The notes beneath the pieces are model-generated. The model made no database searches. It was not told the DNA's origin and saw only the letters and a list, made by a program, of their open reading frames with translations. Made by a program: the position numbers and the translations under genes. 64,000 bases of DNA from Culex pipiens pallens (Eukaryota > Arthropoda > Insecta > Diptera > Culicidae), in the NCBI RefSeq assembly GCF_016801865.2, contig NC_068938.1, forward strand, positions 49,793,889 through 49,857,888, given 5' to 3'. The number at the start of each line of letters is the position of its first letter. Positions within the stretch are counted from its first letter, which is position 1. Positions 46,246 to 58,301 of this stretch are shown piece after piece.

Positions 46246-47940
46246 ATGCTGATTGAGATCGTACTGGTGGGAGCGCTGCTCTATTTGGCGGTGAGCTTCT
46301 TCATCACCCGAAAGGAGCTGAAGCGTGTGGCCGCGTATTTTGGCGGTCCAAAGCCCCATCCGGTGCTGGGGAATGTGTTGGAGTTTGCCAACAAGGATTT
46401 GCCGGGTAAGGTTTCGGTTGATGGTTGTTCAGTGCCAGAGGTCAACGCAGGTTCTTCGTTGCAGATATCTTTGCAACCATGGTAGGGTTTCACAAGCATT
46501 ACGGACAGGATCTTGTGACGTGGAGTTTGTTCAACTTGAACCAGATCAGCGTTACTAGTGCAGTAAACGTGGAGAAGATTCTGATGGCTAAGAAGACACA
46601 AAAGTCCTTCTTGTACTCATTTGTGGAGCCTTGGTTGGGCCAGGGTCTGCTCATCTCCAGCGGGGAGAAATGGTTCCAGCGGCGTAAGATAATCACACCG
46701 ACGTTCCACTTCAAGATTCTGGAACAGTTTGCGGCGGTTTTCAACAAGGAGACAGACATTATGGTTCAAAATCTGAGGAAACACGTGAACGGGAAGGAGT
46801 TTGATATGTACGAGTACGTGACTTTGATGGCATTGGATAGCATCTGTGAAACTTCGATGGGTACCTGCGTCAACGCGCAGAATAATCCCCTGAACCGATA
46901 CGTGCAGAATGTGAAACGGTAACAACTCAGCACTTTTTTTGCGAACTGATAACGACCAAAATTTCACTCCAATTTTAGCATGTCGATATTGGTCATACTA
47001 CGCACGGTCAGTCCTCTTGCGGGCTTTCCACTTTTGTATAACATTCTGCATCCTGCCGCCTGGGAACAACGCGGGATCCTCAAGGAGTTGCATCACTTCA
47101 CGGACTCCATCATTAAATCTCGTCGGAAGCAGTTATCCCAGGAAAAGCATGAACAGGTCGATTTCAACATGAACGAAGAAAATCTATACTCGAAGCGTCG
47201 AATGACATTCCTGGACCTGTTACTGAATGTAACCGTCGAGGGTAAACCGTTGTCCGATCTGGACATTCGGGAGGAGGTCGATACGTTCATGTTTGAGGGT
47301 CACGATACCACCACCAGTGGAATCTCGTTTACAATCTTTCAGCTGGCAAAGCATCCAGATGTGCAGGAACGAGTTTACGACGAAATTGTGTCAATCTTGG
47401 GCAAAGATTCGACAAATAAAGAATTGACCTTCCAGATGCTTCAGGATTTTCGCTACTTGGAATCGGTGATCAAAGAAGCAATGAGACTGTTTCCACCGGT
47501 TCCGTTCATTGGTCGCAAGCTTGTAGATGACATAGAAATGAGTAAGTATCAATCTATCCAAACATCACCTGAATCCAACCCTTTAACTCTCATCAACAGA
47601 TGGAACGACCATAAAGGCTGGTCAGGACTTCCTGGTGCCCATTTACGCGATCCACCGTAATCCCGAGGTTTACCCCGACCCGGAACGGTTCGATCCGGAA
47701 CGCTTCTCGGACACGGCCGAGTCCCGACGGGGTCCGTACGATTACATTCCGTTCAGTGCTGGCTCGCGGAATTGCATTGGCCAGCGGTACGCCATGATGG
47801 AGATGAAAACCACGCTGATAAAGCTAATTCACAACTACAAGATTCTTCCCGGGGAATCGCTCCGGGAGTTACGGGTCAAAACGGATCTGGTTCTACGACC
47901 GGATCGGGGAATTCCGGTGAAGATTGTGGCGCGAAACTAA
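46246..47940 (+). CDS. Cytochrome P450, CYP4 family (microsomal monooxygenase)
   Basis: Exons are 46246-46405, 46465-46918, 46979-47541 and 47600-47940. All introns (58-60 bases) have GT-AG ends and phases that join, giving 505 residues. The N-terminal membrane anchor is MLIEIVLVGALLYLAVSFF, followed by a Gly/Pro hinge (GGPKPHPVLGN). The I-helix oxygen-binding motif FEGHDTTTSG is typical of CYP4. ExxR is KEAMR, the PERF-type motif is DPERFDPERF, and the haem-binding loop is PFSAGSRNCIGQR with the axial Cys. Length and motifs are those of an active enzyme. CYP4 members in insects oxidise fatty acids, hormones or xenobiotics at the endoplasmic reticulum; the substrate here is unknown. A GTG-initiated extension from 46231 is less likely. 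Confidence 0.93.
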
Positions 47941-47944
47941 TAAA
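47939..47944 (+). terminator. Poly(A) signal overlapping the P450 stop codon
   Basis: The stop TAA (47938-47940) is followed by TAAACC so that AATAAA spans 47939-47944. If used, the 3' UTR would be only about 15-30 bases. A later signal is not obvious in the next 300 bases. Confidence 0.45.
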
Positions 47945-48593
47945 CCTGTTGAAATTTTACTGACATTTTACCAATTTCCACTTCAAAAGAAAATATCCAC
48001 GCAAACCATCGAGCGCAAAAAAGCGGCGCGGCATTTCCAATGATAATGGAATGTCAAGCGGTGGAACATTCTCCAATTGACAAGGGAAAGGTTAAATTGC
48101 GGACGCGAGACCGCTTTATCACGTGCATTCCCTGAAAACGCCGTGGCGGACAAAAGTCAAAGTTCGTTTGAGCGTATCGGCCGGGAGTTGGGTGGGTTCT
48201 TTTTTCTGGTGGGAACATTTCGAATATCGTTCGCGGAAGGGTAAATGTATTTTGAATAACCGAAATGGCTGGAGCTACCTGGGATTTTATTTGTGGTGGT
48301 CTTTGTCAAACTCACGATTTTAAATATTTACACATTATAATGCATTGTGGAAACTTTATCTCTCCAAACTTATTATACATCTTTGACTTGTTCAATGTTA
48401 AATGATGTCCTTCAATGTTGCTCTCAAACATACTAAGTTATTTATATAGAAAAATGCACACAATTTCACAAAGGTTTCATTTTTAAACATTAAAAATCTA
48501 AACAATAGTTTCCGAGATTACGCTTATTCAGAAATTTGGACTAAATTGGTAGCTCTGAGACAATTTTATCTTTGATGGGCTTTTTATCAGTAA
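47945..48593. other. Intergenic DNA downstream of the P450 gene
   Basis: Bases 47990-48310 are unique and mixed in composition; the rest is AT-rich. No gene is seen. Confidence 0.4.
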
Positions 48594-48780
48594 CCATTCG
48601 AGCCACGTAGCCCAGTGGTAACGCTTCCGCCTCGTAAGCGGTAGATCGGGGTTCAAAACCCGGCTCGGACCAACACAACTGGTGATCTTTTCCCTTCTGG
48701 ATTCGATTGCTTAGTAAAGGGAAGGTAGTGTATCGTCACAAACTGGACCTTATCAAGACAACTTAGGAAGACAACCTACG
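48594..48780 (+). mobile_element. SINE with a Thr-tRNA-like head
   Basis: TTCGAGC pairs with GCTCGGA as a seven-base acceptor stem (one G-T pair). The anticodon arm CCGC-CTCGTAA-GCGG presents CGT, so the head mimics tRNA-Thr. The T arm has one mismatch (CGGGGTTCAAAACCCGG). A body of about 115 bases follows (TTTTCCCTTCTGGATTCG, then AAGGGAAGGTAG). The continuation beyond the tRNA and the related copy at 41158 show it is a SINE, not a tRNA gene. Confidence 0.75.
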
Positions 48781-48800
48781 GAATGCTAACACTAACCATA

Positions 48801-51800
48801 GAGCAATTCCAGCTCAAATCAGGAATTTTTCTGGTACTTTTGTACCCGACTCTCTCTGATTTCAATCAAACTTTGTAGACATGTTATACTAGGCCTATAT
48901 AAGCCATTTTTGTGTATATGGAACCAATAGTACTCGAAAATAACATTTGAGAAGGGCGTACGGTATTTAAATTTTTTTGTATTTTGTAATTTAAAAATTA
49001 CTGTATCTCGAAGTCGTTGCATCGTATCAAAAAGTGGTCGAAGACAAACTTGTAGGAAATTGGACGGGCTTTTTGAAAAAAATACATTGCAACAAAAATA
49101 CACGCCACTTCTATGAGATTTTTCAGTTTTTAAGTTTACAAGTTAAGTTTGATGGTGATGTATGGGCTTGCAGATATAAGTTTAATTACATTGCTCATAA
49201 CTGTAAATAGAACATTTTTTCAGTATGGTAGAAACCTGGATGGTAAATAACTTATGGGAGCAATTCTCTACGAAATCGGTCTTTTTTCTTCAATTTTAAT
49301 TTTTGTATTTTTTAATCCGACTGAAACTTTTTTGGTGCCTTCGGTATGCCCAAAGAAACCATTTTGCATCATTAGTTTGTCCATATAATTTTCCATACAA
49401 ATTTGGCAGCTGTCCATACAAAAATGATGTATGAAAATTCAAAAATCTGTATCTTTTGAAGGAATTTTTTGATCGATTTGGTGTCTTCGGCAAAGTTGTA
49501 GGTATGGATACGGACTACACTGAAAAAAAATGATACACGGTAAAAAAAATTTGGTGATTTTTTTATTTAACTTTTTATCACTAAAACTTGATTTACAAAA
49601 AAACACTATTTTTATTTTTTTTTATTTTTTGATATGTTTTAGGGGACATAAAATGCCAACTTTTCAGAAATTTCCAGGTTGTGCAAAAAATTATTGACCG
49701 AGTTATGATTTTTTTAATCAATACTGATTTTTTCAAAAAATCGAAATTTTGGTCGTAAAAATTTTTCAACTTCATTTTTCGATGTAAAATCAAATTTGCA
49801 ATAAAAAAGTACTTTAGTGAAATTTTGATAAAGTGCACCGTTTTCAAGTTATAGCCATATTTAAGTGACTTTTTTGAAAATAGTCGCAGTTTTTCATTTT
49901 TTTAAATTAGTGCACATGTTTGCCCAGTTTTGAAAAAAATATTTTTGAAAAGCTGAGAAAATTCTCTATATTTTGCTTATTCGGACTTTGTTGATACGAC
50001 CTTTAGTTGCTGAGATATTGCAATGCAAAGGTTTAAAAACAGGAAAATTGATGTTTTCTAAGTTTCACCCAAACAACCCACCATTTTCTATCTTCAATAT
50101 CTTAGCAACTAATGGTCCGATTTTCAATGTTAATATATGAAACATTTGTGAAATTTTTCGATCTCTTCGAAAAAAATATTTTCAAAATTTTCAAATCAAG
50201 ACTAACATTTTAAAAGGGCGTAATATTGAATGTTTGGCCTTTTTGAAATGTTAGTCTTGATTTGAAAATTCCAAAAATATTTTTTTCGAAAAGATCGGAA
50301 AATTTCACAAATGTTTCATATATTAACATTGAAAATCGAACCATTAGTTGCTATGATATTGAAGATAGAAAATGGTGGGTTGTTTGGGTGAGACTTAGAA
50401 AACATAAATTTTCCTGTTTTTAAACCTTTGCATTGCAATATCTCAGCAACTAAAGGTCGTATAAACAAAGTCCGAATAAGCAAAATATAGAGAATTTTCT
50501 CAGCTTTTCAAAAATATTTTTTTCAAAACTGGGCAAACATGTGCACTAATTTAAAAAAATGAAAAACTGCGACTATTTTCAAAAAAGTCACTTAAATATG
50601 GCTATAACTTGAAAACGGTGCACTTTATCAAAATTTCACTTAAGTACTTTTTTATTGCAAATTTGATTTTACATCAAAAAATAAAGTTGAAAAATTTTTG
50701 CGACCAAAATTTCGATTTTTTGAAAAAATCAGTATTGATTAAAAAATTCATAACTCGGTCAATGATTTTTTGCACAACCTGGAAATTTCTGAAAAGTTGG
50801 CATTTTATGTCCCCTAAAACATATCAAAAAATAAAAAAAATTAAAAATAGTGTTTTTTTGTAAATCAAGTTTTAGTGATAAAAAGTTAAATAAAAAAATC
50901 ACCAATTTTTTTTTACCGTGTATCATTTTTTTCAGTGTAGTCCGTATCTATACCTACAACTTTGCCGAAGACACCAAATCGATCAAAAAATTCCTTCAAA
51001 AGATACAGATTTTTGAATTTTCATACATCATTTTTGTATGGACAGCTGCCAAATTTGTATGGAAAATTATATGGACTAACTAATGATGCAAAATGGCTTC
51101 TTTGGGCATACCGAAGCCACCAAAAAAGTTTCAGTCGGATTAAAAAATACAAAAAAAATCGAATGACCGAAATCCTAGAGAACTGCTCATGGGAAATGGG
51201 ACGAGCTTTCCGGTAAAAATATTGACGAGACAGAAAAACCAAGTGTGTCACATAGAAATTACCGAAAACCACCAAAAAACCTATTTTTTCAACATTTTTA
51301 TTTTGAAAACCGCTGTATCTTCTCAAGGATTGAACTTCGGACAATGGTCAATATGGAGACTTTAATGTTAAATTGTCTGCGGAATCGATTCCCACTATCG
51401 ATTCTGAAAATTCTTGACGTTTAGACCACTTTTCAAAAAAAAAAAACAGTTTCAGTAAATGATTTTTGTATTTTTTTAGGAGAGACATACCATCCTGCAT
51501 TTTCCGTGAGTCTTTTTGTAACATTTTAGGCTATTTCGTCAACAATTTTGAGCGAAAAAAAATCGTGACATTATCATCAAATTTAACTTTTAAACTTAAA
51601 ACAGAAAAATCTCATAGAAGTGGCGTGTATTCTTGTTTCAGTGTATTTTTTCAGAAAGCCCGTCCAATTTCCTACAAGTTTGACTTTGACCACTTTTTGA
51701 TACGATGCAACGGCTTCGAGATACAGTAATTTATAAATTGCAAAATACAAAAGTATTTAAATACCGTACGCCCTTCTCAAATGTTATTTTCGAGTACTAT

Positions 51801-51926
51801 TGGCTCCATATACACAAAAATGGCTTATATAGGCCTAGTATAACATATCTACAAAGTTTCATTGAAATCGGAGAGAGTCGGGTACAAAAATATCAGAAAA
51901 ATTCCTGATTTGAGCTGGAATTGCTC
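48801..51926. mobile_element. Family E foldback element, 3.1 kb near-complete palindrome
   Basis: The ends GAGCAATTCCAGCTCAAATC and GATTTGAGCTGGAATTGCTC are exact inverted repeats, flanked by CATA on both sides (48797-48800 and 51927-51930). Nearly the whole of each arm (about 1.4-1.5 kb) has its mirror. For example, TTGGTGTCTTCGGCAAAGTT at 49479 mirrors 50956-50980, and AATCAAGACTAACATTT near 50196 mirrors its partner near 50240. Arms diverge only slightly at the core and more towards 49150 and 51400. ORFs of 60-119 codons are shadows. There is no transposase. Confidence 0.85.
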
Positions 51927-51930
51927 CATA

Positions 51931-52200
51931 ACATGTTAACATTAAGTTCTGGAGTTTTTTTTTGAAAAGGTCCAATAAACCAATTTTTCAGTTTTTGCTT
52001 TTTGGGTGTTTTTAAAGCCGTCTTGAGTCAGTCAAAAAACATCCAAAAAGCAAAAAAATGTAAATTTAATTTATTGGACCTCTTAAAATAAAACTTCAGA
52101 GTTGATTAATAAACTTTCACTGAATCCGCTTTGTACATGCCGGCCCCGATACTCTTCACGGGTGTTCCCCTCAGGAATAGGGAAAGATTCACTTATTTTA
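51931..52200. repeat. Interspersed repeat, copy 2 (interrupted)
   Basis: Apart from an insert at 51949-52099 this matches 3551-3662, including CTCTTCACGGGTGTTCCCC. It begins immediately to the right of the family E element, so E may have inserted at or near its edge. Confidence 0.7.
51949..52099. mobile_element. 151-base hairpin MITE
   Basis: The ends are CTGGAGTTTTTTTTT and, inverted, CTGAAGTTTTATTTT; AAGGTCCAATAAA is mirrored by TTTATTGGACCTC. AGTT precedes and follows it (51945-51948 and 52100-52103), and the repeat copy at 3551 has a single AGTT with no insert. Related ends occur near 13958 and 42150. Confidence 0.75.
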
Positions 52201-52204
52201 CTTA

Positions 52205-55066
52205 CAATACCATGCACAGTGGTTCTGATTGTAAAGTTAAGTGGAAAATGAATTTTCTAAAAAAAAAAATGTTGCAAGTTTTGATGACTTAAGAAGAGAA
52301 GAGCAACTTTTGGCTTATTTGAAAAATCAAACTTTCCAGGTGTCTAACAAAGTGTCAAAAAATTGTTTTTTGGTTAATTTTTAGGTTTTATGTAAAGTAG
52401 TCTTATAATTCCATTTAAAAATCCCAAATATGATGAAAAAACGACATTTCGACTCTTTGGCTCAATTCTGATGACATATTCAGCTTCATCAGGCAAAACT
52501 ACATAGAATACCACCGGGGTTCAGTTATTTTACATTTGACTATTTTCAAAACTGAGTTTTGTAACCAAAATTATGTTTTTTACATTAACAATTACCGTAA
52601 CCTGGGGTCAATCGGGACACATGGGGCGAATTGGGACAGCAGTTTTAACCATGTTGGAGCACAATATTTTGATTTTTCTGGTTGGTTTCGGTTAAAACAG
52701 ACTCAGACCAACAAAATGTGTACATCCATTTCCAAATTTCAAAGCTTTAAGTGCTCCAAACACTGCTGTCCCTATTCAGACTGTAGTCCCGATTCACCCC
52801 AGATTACGGTACTACAGTTGACTCCAAATCGAGGTTGTCCATATCGAGAAAAAAACAACGGTTTACAGAACGAAGGAAAAGAAGATACTAAGTGACCATT
52901 TTGACAGCCAGATAGCATTTTTGGACCGAATGTAATCCATAGAACCATAGACAAAGGGATTCATCGAGTTAAAAAGAAAAAAAAAGTAGAAAGAAGAGTA
53001 TGGAACTGAAGTAACCATCCAAATATGATACAATATTGAAAAAGTGAAAATCGACAACCAGAGAGTCAACTTTTTTCAATTCATGTTAAAAAAATGTGAG
53101 GTTAAGAATCTTTGACACTCTCTCAGTGGCAGAACTAGAGAAAAAAACTTAAATTACTGAAAACTGGTTTTTGAGTAAATCAATTCCGTATAAGCTCAAC
53201 AACACCATACAATTTTTGAGTCAGAATTTGAGTTCAAATATTGGGGTTGTTACATCATTAAATAAACATAGAAATTGAAATTAAACTGAGAATTTAATTT
53301 TAATATAGATGCGTTGACCGTAAATCACTGGTGGTACCAGGGGAAGGAGCGGGCGTCCCGGATTCCCCCTTCACAAAAACCATAATCAAAATATTTCCTT
53401 TGCATGTGGCCCCTCCCCTTCTGTCAGAGCAGACCCGTAGCCCCCCCCCCCCCGAAATTTTTGGAAGACATATGGGAGAGAGGGAAGAAGAAGTAAAGAA
53501 GAAGTAAAGAACTTTTGTGTCGGAGCCTGGTCACGCTACTACCGTAAATTTGAAAATTTACAATGTAAATTTATCATTTTCACCTTCTACCCAGTATTGT
53601 AAGCAGCAAAAAAAAGTAGCAGAAAGCTCATGTTTTGCTCAAACCCTTTTTTTCCACTTGACATCATTTGTTGCGCCCGTTTAATCGCGCCCATTTCCAC
53701 CAGATGTCACCGTTTAAGCTTGAGAGAGCTCGGAGAGCGCACTCTCGTTCACCCTGGGAGCCCAGGGTTGTTGGTTTGGGCCAGGGGAGCTTTTTTTCCA
53801 GCGAGATTCTGGCAAGGGCTCCCACAAAAAGAGCTTTCATTCACAAAACCCACGTTCTACGCCGTTCACCGCGCCCATGCGCAGAACGGTGCAAAAGCAG
53901 TGCCTCCAGCCCTTTTGGAATGAGCCCAAAATTTATGGTTTGTATCCCTTTTTTTACGACCTAATGTTGGTCCAGTTTCGGAATCCTTTTCAAACATAAC
54001 TACATAAGAGGGAGCGATTCAGCAATCACAACCAATTACGAGTGTGGGCGATCGTAAATGACAAAGCAGTAAAATGTATGGTTATGATGGCATAACAAAA
54101 GTCTGTGGAAAAGCTCTTTTTTTAGGAGGTTGGGGACAAAAGCGCTTTCTTGGTTTCTCTCGGATGATTTGGCCACGTTTTGGCATTTTTTGTTGCTTCT
54201 GGGAAGGGACACTCGCCCACGCTTTGACTATTTGCAGTCAAAAAAGATGAAGTGAAAAAATTATCAATGAAACTCGATTTTTCTTCGACTCAAGTGGCGC
54301 GTAAAGGGTTCCAGGAGGTGGACACGCCACTGCTGTCTAAATGCTCAAATTGAAAAATGGCCCCGCATCCTCCGCCGGTTTAGTATCTTTGTCAGTTGCT
54401 GTCAGTTAGCGCCCGGGTGGAAGTGAAACTTTTCATCAGGTGGGTGGGTAGTGGAAAAGGCTCTTGCTTAGAGGTTGGGCTGACTGTCTGGTTTCATTAT
54501 TCAGCTGTCTTGTTGCCGAGAAGCATTCCATCTTGTTGTGTGTTTCCACGCGGCAACAGTGGCAGCGGCGGGGGTGGAAAAGCGAGAAAAAGAAAAAAAG
54601 TTTCGCGCCCCCGCCAAGTGGAGTGGAGGTTCGCGGTAAGCTTTAAACCGAACAAAGCACGTGGTGCAAAGATTAACGGTTGTTGGAAAAATGATGATTA
54701 GTGGAGTTGGATGAATATTCTACGGAATCTTAAATTGTTTCTAACGAATGTTTTGAACTTCACAATCAAGACTGCGAAGCCAAGTAGCTTTTGAAACGAC
54801 TCCTACTTTAACTTCGACTCCAGAGTCCAGAGATACACCGAGTTGAAGTTACCGTTCCTACCGTTCCGTCTATGCATTGGGGTTGGGCGTTGGGGTTGTA
54901 ATAAATAAATTTTACAAATTATAATGATGATGAAATAATACTCAACATTTTCACAAAATTACATATTTTTGGAAAAAAAATACTCGCAATATAAGTTGAT
55001 AAAATATGGGTATTCATTGATCGGGAATTTTTCATACCTCCAAATAAACTATTTTTTTAGTATTTG
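52205..55066. other. Intergenic DNA with GC-richer block at 53600-54700
   Basis: Includes a run of 14 C at about 53442-53455 and a mixed unique region. Antisense and sense ORFs of 97-119 codons have no domain. Bases 54300-54650 (GCGGCGGGGGTGG and similar) may be promoter-like. No gene model could be built. Confidence 0.35.
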
Positions 55067-55078
55067 CAATATGAGTAT

Positions 55079-55430
55079 CAAAAAAAACCAATCACATTAT
55101 TCGCTCTACAGCATTGCACAGTTTGAGGTAAATGCAAACCTCTTTTTACACCTTAGCATCCATCCAACCCGGGATTCAAACTGACGACCATTGGATTGTT
55201 AGTCTAACTGCCTACCAGCGACTCCACCGAGACAGGACCCAGGGAGACACCTGGACTGAGCTAACGATCTAACCTCTTGGTTAGACCGGGGCCAACATTT
55301 ACTTCCCCGTCCGACGGAAAGCGTGATCAGAAAATCTCGTCTCGAAAAATGCCACCTGGACCTTCTGAGATCGAACCCAGGCCGACTGGGTGAGAGGCAT
55401 CCACGCTTACCTCTACGCCACGGGTCCCGT
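55079..55430 (-). mobile_element. SINE with two tRNA-like parts, copy 1, with 12-base target duplication
   Basis: CAATATGAGTAT lies at 55067-55078 and 55431-55442. On the minus strand a first tRNA-like head (GTGGCGTAGAGGTAAGCG, then GGGTTCGATCTC) is followed by a body containing GTCGGACGGGGAAGTAAATG and TTGGCCCCGGTCTAACC. A second tRNA-like part follows (CGGTGGAGTCGCTGG, then CAGTTTGAATCCCGGG). A near copy is at 61558-61858. The 3' end lacks a long A run. Confidence 0.75.
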
Positions 55431-55449
55431 CAATATGAGTATATCGGAT

Positions 55450-56069
55450 TGTGAGCTATCTTGTGACAACGACCATTTAGTGCTTTTCGAGAAAATCGAT
55501 TTTTAAAGTTTGTTGGTAAATAATTTCAAAACTATGAACGATAGAGCCAAACTTTTTGAAGCAATCGGTTCGTATACTATCGCTTAACAAACGCTCCAAG
55601 TTTCAACTAATTTGGTTACACCAGTTAAAAGATACAGTAAATAATGTAAATAAAAATCTGTCGTGTCACAAGTGTGTTTCGAAAGTAAAATTTTACAACG
55701 TGTCACAAGTGTGCACAGAATTCCCATACAAACTAAAATATGCTCAAATCAATGGTTTAATCGACTTAATCAGTATATTTTTATAAACAAAAGGTTGCAT
55801 TGCCTTTAGAAAGTATGAGTGTAAATAAATTTGTGAAAAACAAGATAAATTTTCCACATTTTCCAACAACATGTATGACGTGTCACAAGTGTGCACAATC
55901 ATTTTGATGATAAGTTGGTCTATGTCACAAGTGTGTATTGCAATATCCGGGAAACGGAAGCGAGTTTCCAAAATCGGGTTTAAGCATCTTGTAGTGTTTG
56001 TAAAGTATAGCAATACGTCATCATTAACTCATTTTCGACCAAAATGGTCTATGTCACAAGATAGCACAC
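55450..56069. mobile_element. Inverted-repeat element with repeated TGTCACAAGTGTG motifs
   Basis: The left end TGTGAGCTATCTTGTGACA with GACCATTT matches the inverted right end, with 14 contiguous identical bases (GCTATCTTGTGACA). Inside, (G/A)TGTCACAAGTGTG occurs at 55663, 55700, 55880 and 55922, all on one strand, while the terminal repeats carry the related TGTCACAAGATAG. Such repeated subterminal motifs are often transposase-binding sites. No transposase is encoded, and the target duplication is not clear. Confidence 0.65.
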
Positions 56070-56231
56070 CGCTGACGATATGATTACCAAATGATTGGAC
56101 GATATGATTATCAAAAATTTTTCATACATTTTGAAACTCATAATATTCTTTTAACGGCTCCCCTCATCCTAACATTTACATACAAGATCCTCTGTAATAA
56201 CTCTTAGTTTTAAGAAAAAAATAATTACAAA

Positions 56232-56303
56232 AGCCGACCCGGTCCAAACCAGGTCCCAGCACCAAAAAGGACTTAACAAAAATAATTTTATGAAGAAAAA
56301 AAA
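56232..56303 (+). mobile_element. Jockey-type LINE 3' end, severely truncated
   Basis: GACCCGGTCCAAACCAGGTC, CAGCACCAAAAAGGACTTAA and an A-rich tail correspond to the 3' UTR of the half-LINE at 41075-41147. There is no coding sequence upstream, so it is a 5'-truncated insertion. Confidence 0.65.
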
Positions 56304-56660
56304 ACTCTTCTAAACTTAAAATTTTTATTAAAATATGTACTTATGACGAAAATAGTTTTTTGTTAAGTAAAAAATGCGTTATTTTGTGAAAATCTAGTGT
56401 TATTTTTATTTTAAGTCCCATAATGCAAGAAAGTAAAATTTTAATATTTTGTTTTCAGAAATACGTTGGTTTCTGAAATCTTTGAGAAATAATGTTCACT
56501 TCCCAAAGGTGCGGAAAATTGCCGACCGTTAGATATCCATTTGCATAAAAATTAAATTTTCTGTACTTTTTTTTCAATAATCAGTAGTTTTGAGAGGAGT
56601 TTGAGTTTTTAAATCATTACTGTATAATTGTTTTAAAATGTCCAATCATTTGATACATAT

Positions 56661-57680
56661 GGGTAATTCTCTACCAACTCACACGAAATCGGGAAAAGTT
56701 GCCCCGACCCCTCTTCGATTTGCGTGAAACTTTGTCCTAAGGAGTAACTTTTGTCCCTGATCACGAATCCAAGGTCCGTTTTTTGATATCTCGTGACGGA
56801 GGGGCGGTACGACCCCTTCCATTTTTGAACATGCGAAAAAAGAGGTGTTTTTCAATAATTTGCAGCCTGAAACGGTGATGAGATAGAAATTTGGTGTCAA
56901 AGGGACTTTTATGTAAAATTAGACGCCCGATTTGATGGCGTACTCAGAATTCCAAAAAAACGTATTTTTCATCGAAAAAAAACACTAAAAAAGTCTTAAA
57001 ATTCTCCCATTTTCCGTTACTAGACTGTAAAAAATTTTGGAACATGTCATTTTATGGGAAATTTAATGTACTTTTCGAATCTACATTGACCCAGAAGGGT
57101 CATTTTTTCATTTAGAACAAAATTTTTCATTTTAAAATTTCGTGTTTTTTCTAACTTTGCAGGGTTATTTTTTAGAGTGTAACAATGTTCTACAAAGTTG
57201 TAGAGCAGACAATTACAAAAAAAATGATATATAGACATAAGGGGTTTGCTTATAAACATCACGAGTTATCGCGATTTTACAAAAAAAAAGTTTTGAAAAA
57301 GTTACTTTTTGCGTTTTTCTTTGTTTCGTCGTCCGTGTCTGTCGCGGGTGACTATGAACGGCCATGATCGATGACGACCAACTTTTTTTTTATTTTTTTG
57401 AGTGTAACAATTTTCTACACAGTTGAAAAGCAGATAATTACAAACATTTTGATATATAAACATCAGGGGGTTGCTTGTAAGCAACACGAGTAATCGCAAT
57501 TTTACTTAATTTTTTTTTTAAGATGTTCCTTTTTGCTTTTTTCTTTGTTTTGTCACGGGTGAAGATGAACGGCCATGATCGATACAACCATTTTTTTTTG
57601 GATTCGTGGTCAGGAACAAAAGTTACTCCTTAGGACAAAGTTTCACGCAAATCGATGAGGGGTTGGGGAAACTTTTCCCA
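56661..57680. mobile_element. Family B foldback element, longer copy with internal tandem duplication
   Basis: The left end GGGTAATTCTCTACCAAC and the following 250 bases match 7336-8088. The right end (GTTACTCCTTAGGAC, TTTCACGCAAATCG) is inverted but stops near 57680 before the terminal repeat. About 200 bases (57176-57385) recur at 57402-57590, including CGGCCATGATCGAT, with a degenerate third copy to about 57850. Non-coding. Confidence 0.7.
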
Positions 57681-58301
57681 ATTTCGTTTTTTGAATTTTT
57701 TGATTTTGTGTTTTTTTTTGTAAATTTGCAGGTTTATATTTTAGAGTTTTTCAATGTTCTTTAAAATGCAGAGGAGACAATTATAAAAAATGTTGTTCAA
57801 TCATTAAGGAACTTGCTAAACATCACAAGTTATAGTGATTTTACGAAACAAAAAGTTGTATTATTATGGTAGATAAACGAAGCATGTTAACGTGAAGACT
57901 TCCATCATTGTCATGATTTTTCGTTCAAAGATATAAATTTTGCGTCGCTTTCAATATTTTGACAAAATTCCTTCAACAAGTTGTTAAGAATAACTAGTGC
58001 CCTACACATGCTGATTCCTTTTGGTAACGATTATCCCATTCCTTGTGAAGTTATTGAAATCGTCATTAATCAATGATTGCCAACTAGGACGTGCCACAAA
58101 ACTATATAAATTTTGAAGCACAATTGATATAGATCAAAAATTCCTTCAGTGGCTTCATTCCTTTTGGTGCTGAAATTCGTTAAATTGAATTTTCTACAGA
58201 ATATTTTATAGTGATGATCAATTTTCTTCGAAAATGATCAACGGCTTCACCTTAAGCTAGATTTCATATAGATATTTTGAAGGATTATTTTTACTCCCAA
58301 G

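Noticed and set aside
48594..48667. A functional tRNA-Thr gene
   Set aside because: One T-arm mismatch, no terminator-like T run directly after, and the SINE body continues; a related partial copy exists at 41158.
53442..53455. Run of 14 C
   Set aside because: A simple homopolymer in non-coding DNA; length may be a sequencing artefact.
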